A stretch of 21,203 nucleotides of DNA from Saccoglossus kowalevskii (taxonomy: Eukaryota > Hemichordata > Enteropneusta > Harrimaniidae): the NCBI RefSeq assembly GCF_000003605.2, contig NW_003114964.1, positions 6,011 to 27,213 on the forward strand, read 5' to 3'. Below the pieces are notes generated by a model that had not been told where the DNA came from, made no database searches, and was given only the letters and a program-made list of their open reading frames with translations. This document shows positions 20,465-21,203 of the stretch, one piece after another (positions within the stretch are counted from its first letter, which is position 1; every line of letters starts with the position of its first letter). A program made the translations under genes and the position numbers.

Positions 20465-20511
20465 GTATCTCCGTCTGCATTGGGGTATGTATTCCTCTCT
20501 CAGTCTTCATT
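20465..20511. repeat. junction units between the 30-bp and 64-bp arrays
   Basis: A shortened 20-bp unit (20465-20484) is followed by a hybrid that starts like the 30-bp unit (GTATGTATT) and ends like the 64-bp unit (CAGTCTTCATT), showing that both arrays belong to one family. Confidence 0.75.
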
Positions 20512-21203
20512 GGAGAATGTGGGAAGGATGTCTGTATTGGGGTATGTGGAAGGTATTCCTATCCTCGTGTTCATTGGAGTATTTTGGGAATATGTCTGCA
20601 GTGGGGTATGTGGAGGGTATTCCTATCCCTGTCTTCATTGGAGTATATGGGAAGGATGTCTGCAGTGGGGTATATGAATGGAATTCCTATCCCTGTCGTC
20701 ATTGGAGTATATGGGAAGGATGTCTGCAGTGGGGTATGTGGAGGGTATTCCTATCCCTGTCGTCATTGGAGTATATGGGAAGGATGTCTGCAGTGGGGTA
20801 TGTGGAGGGTATTCCTGTCCCTGTCTTCATTGGAGTATATGGGAAGGATGTCTGCAGTGGGGTATATGAATGGAATTCCTATCCCTGTCGTCATTGGAGT
20901 ATATGGGAAGGATGTCTGCAGTGGGGTATGTGGAGGGTATTCCTGTCCCTGTCTTCATTGGAGTATATGGGAAGGATGTCTGCAGTGGGGTATATGAATG
21001 GAATTCCTATCCCTGTCGTCATTGGAGTATATGGGAAGGATGTCTGCAGTGGGGTATGTGGAGGGTATTCCTATCCCTGTCTTCATTGGAGTATATTGGG
21101 AATATTTCTGCAGTGGAGTATGTGGAGGGTATTCCTATCCCTGTCCTCATTGGAGTATATGGGAAAGATGTCTGCAGTGGGTTACGTGGAGGGTATCCTA
21201 TCC
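20512..21203. repeat. 64-bp minisatellite, about 10.8 copies, cut by the window edge
   Basis: Units begin at 20512 and every 64 bp after it (20576, 20640, 20704, 20768, 20832, 20896, 20960, 21024, 21088, 21152). A unit starts GGAGTATATGGGAAGGATGT and ends in CATT. Two sub-types alternate in part: one with GTGGAGGGTATTCC and one with ATGAATGGAATTCC (20640, 20832, 20960, identical to one another). The pair at 20768-20895 is repeated exactly at 20896-21023, a 128-bp higher-order unit. The unit length is not a multiple of three, and all three + frames stay open, so open frames here are by-products too. The array continues beyond the window. Confidence 0.97.

Noticed and set aside
19238-20677. 479-codon + strand open frame and the overlapping 328-codon - strand frame
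   Set aside because: Both lie in the 30-bp array, which is stop-free in five frames. No signal peptide, domain or splice structure is seen, and a one-base insertion does not close the frame, so length is no evidence for a gene.
19951-20997. 348-codon + strand open frame spanning both arrays
   Set aside because: It arises because the 30-bp and 64-bp units have no stops in any + frame; the 64-bp period rotates the frame each unit.

Overview
The window looks like nuclear DNA of a metazoan, probably a marine invertebrate. It is AT-rich and nearly gene-free, with spliceosomal-type signals, several ageing tandem-repeat families, a non-autonomous element with inverted ends, and no operon-like packing or bacterial ribosome-binding sites. 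The sequence alone does not fix the species. I recognise no complete gene, rRNA, tRNA, known microRNA or CRISPR array.

Layout. Positions 1-458 look like the end of an intron on the + strand and carry a 41-bp minisatellite (1-200). A probable last coding exon (459-577) ends an unidentified protein with an acidic tail, followed by its 3' UTR. From about 1255 to 4100 the DNA consists of related, decayed repeats: a dimeric array with a unit of about 300 bp (1285-1905), a 928-bp element with perfect 12-bp inverted ends and about six internal copies of a 150-bp monomer (2149-3076), and a third degenerate family (3110-4020).

From about 4.2 to 17.9 kb I find no convincing protein gene. This stretch alternates AT-rich filler with blocks that are richer in GC and CpG and hold recognisable binding-site-like words. 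These include DR1-type nuclear-receptor sites, a perfect CRE, an RFX/X-box-like site, YY1-like and CTCF-like sites, and two 16-bp perfect palindromes sharing one 10-bp core. The simplest reading is an intergenic or intronic regulatory landscape, but that is inference from composition and motifs; no conservation data were available. Two weak exon candidates lie here (6960-7095 and 17632-17746).

From about 18.0 kb to the right edge is a layered minisatellite. Old, diverged copies (18040-18390 and 18717-19110) lead to a young, homogeneous 30-bp array (19243-20464), which passes through a short junction into a 64-bp array (20512 to the edge). The 30-bp unit is a multiple of three and is stop-free in five of six frames, so the long open frames here (up to 479 codons) are by-products of the repeat and are not annotated as genes.

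No genes can be seen working together. The notable content is the repeat biology at both ends and the possible cis-regulatory blocks in the middle.
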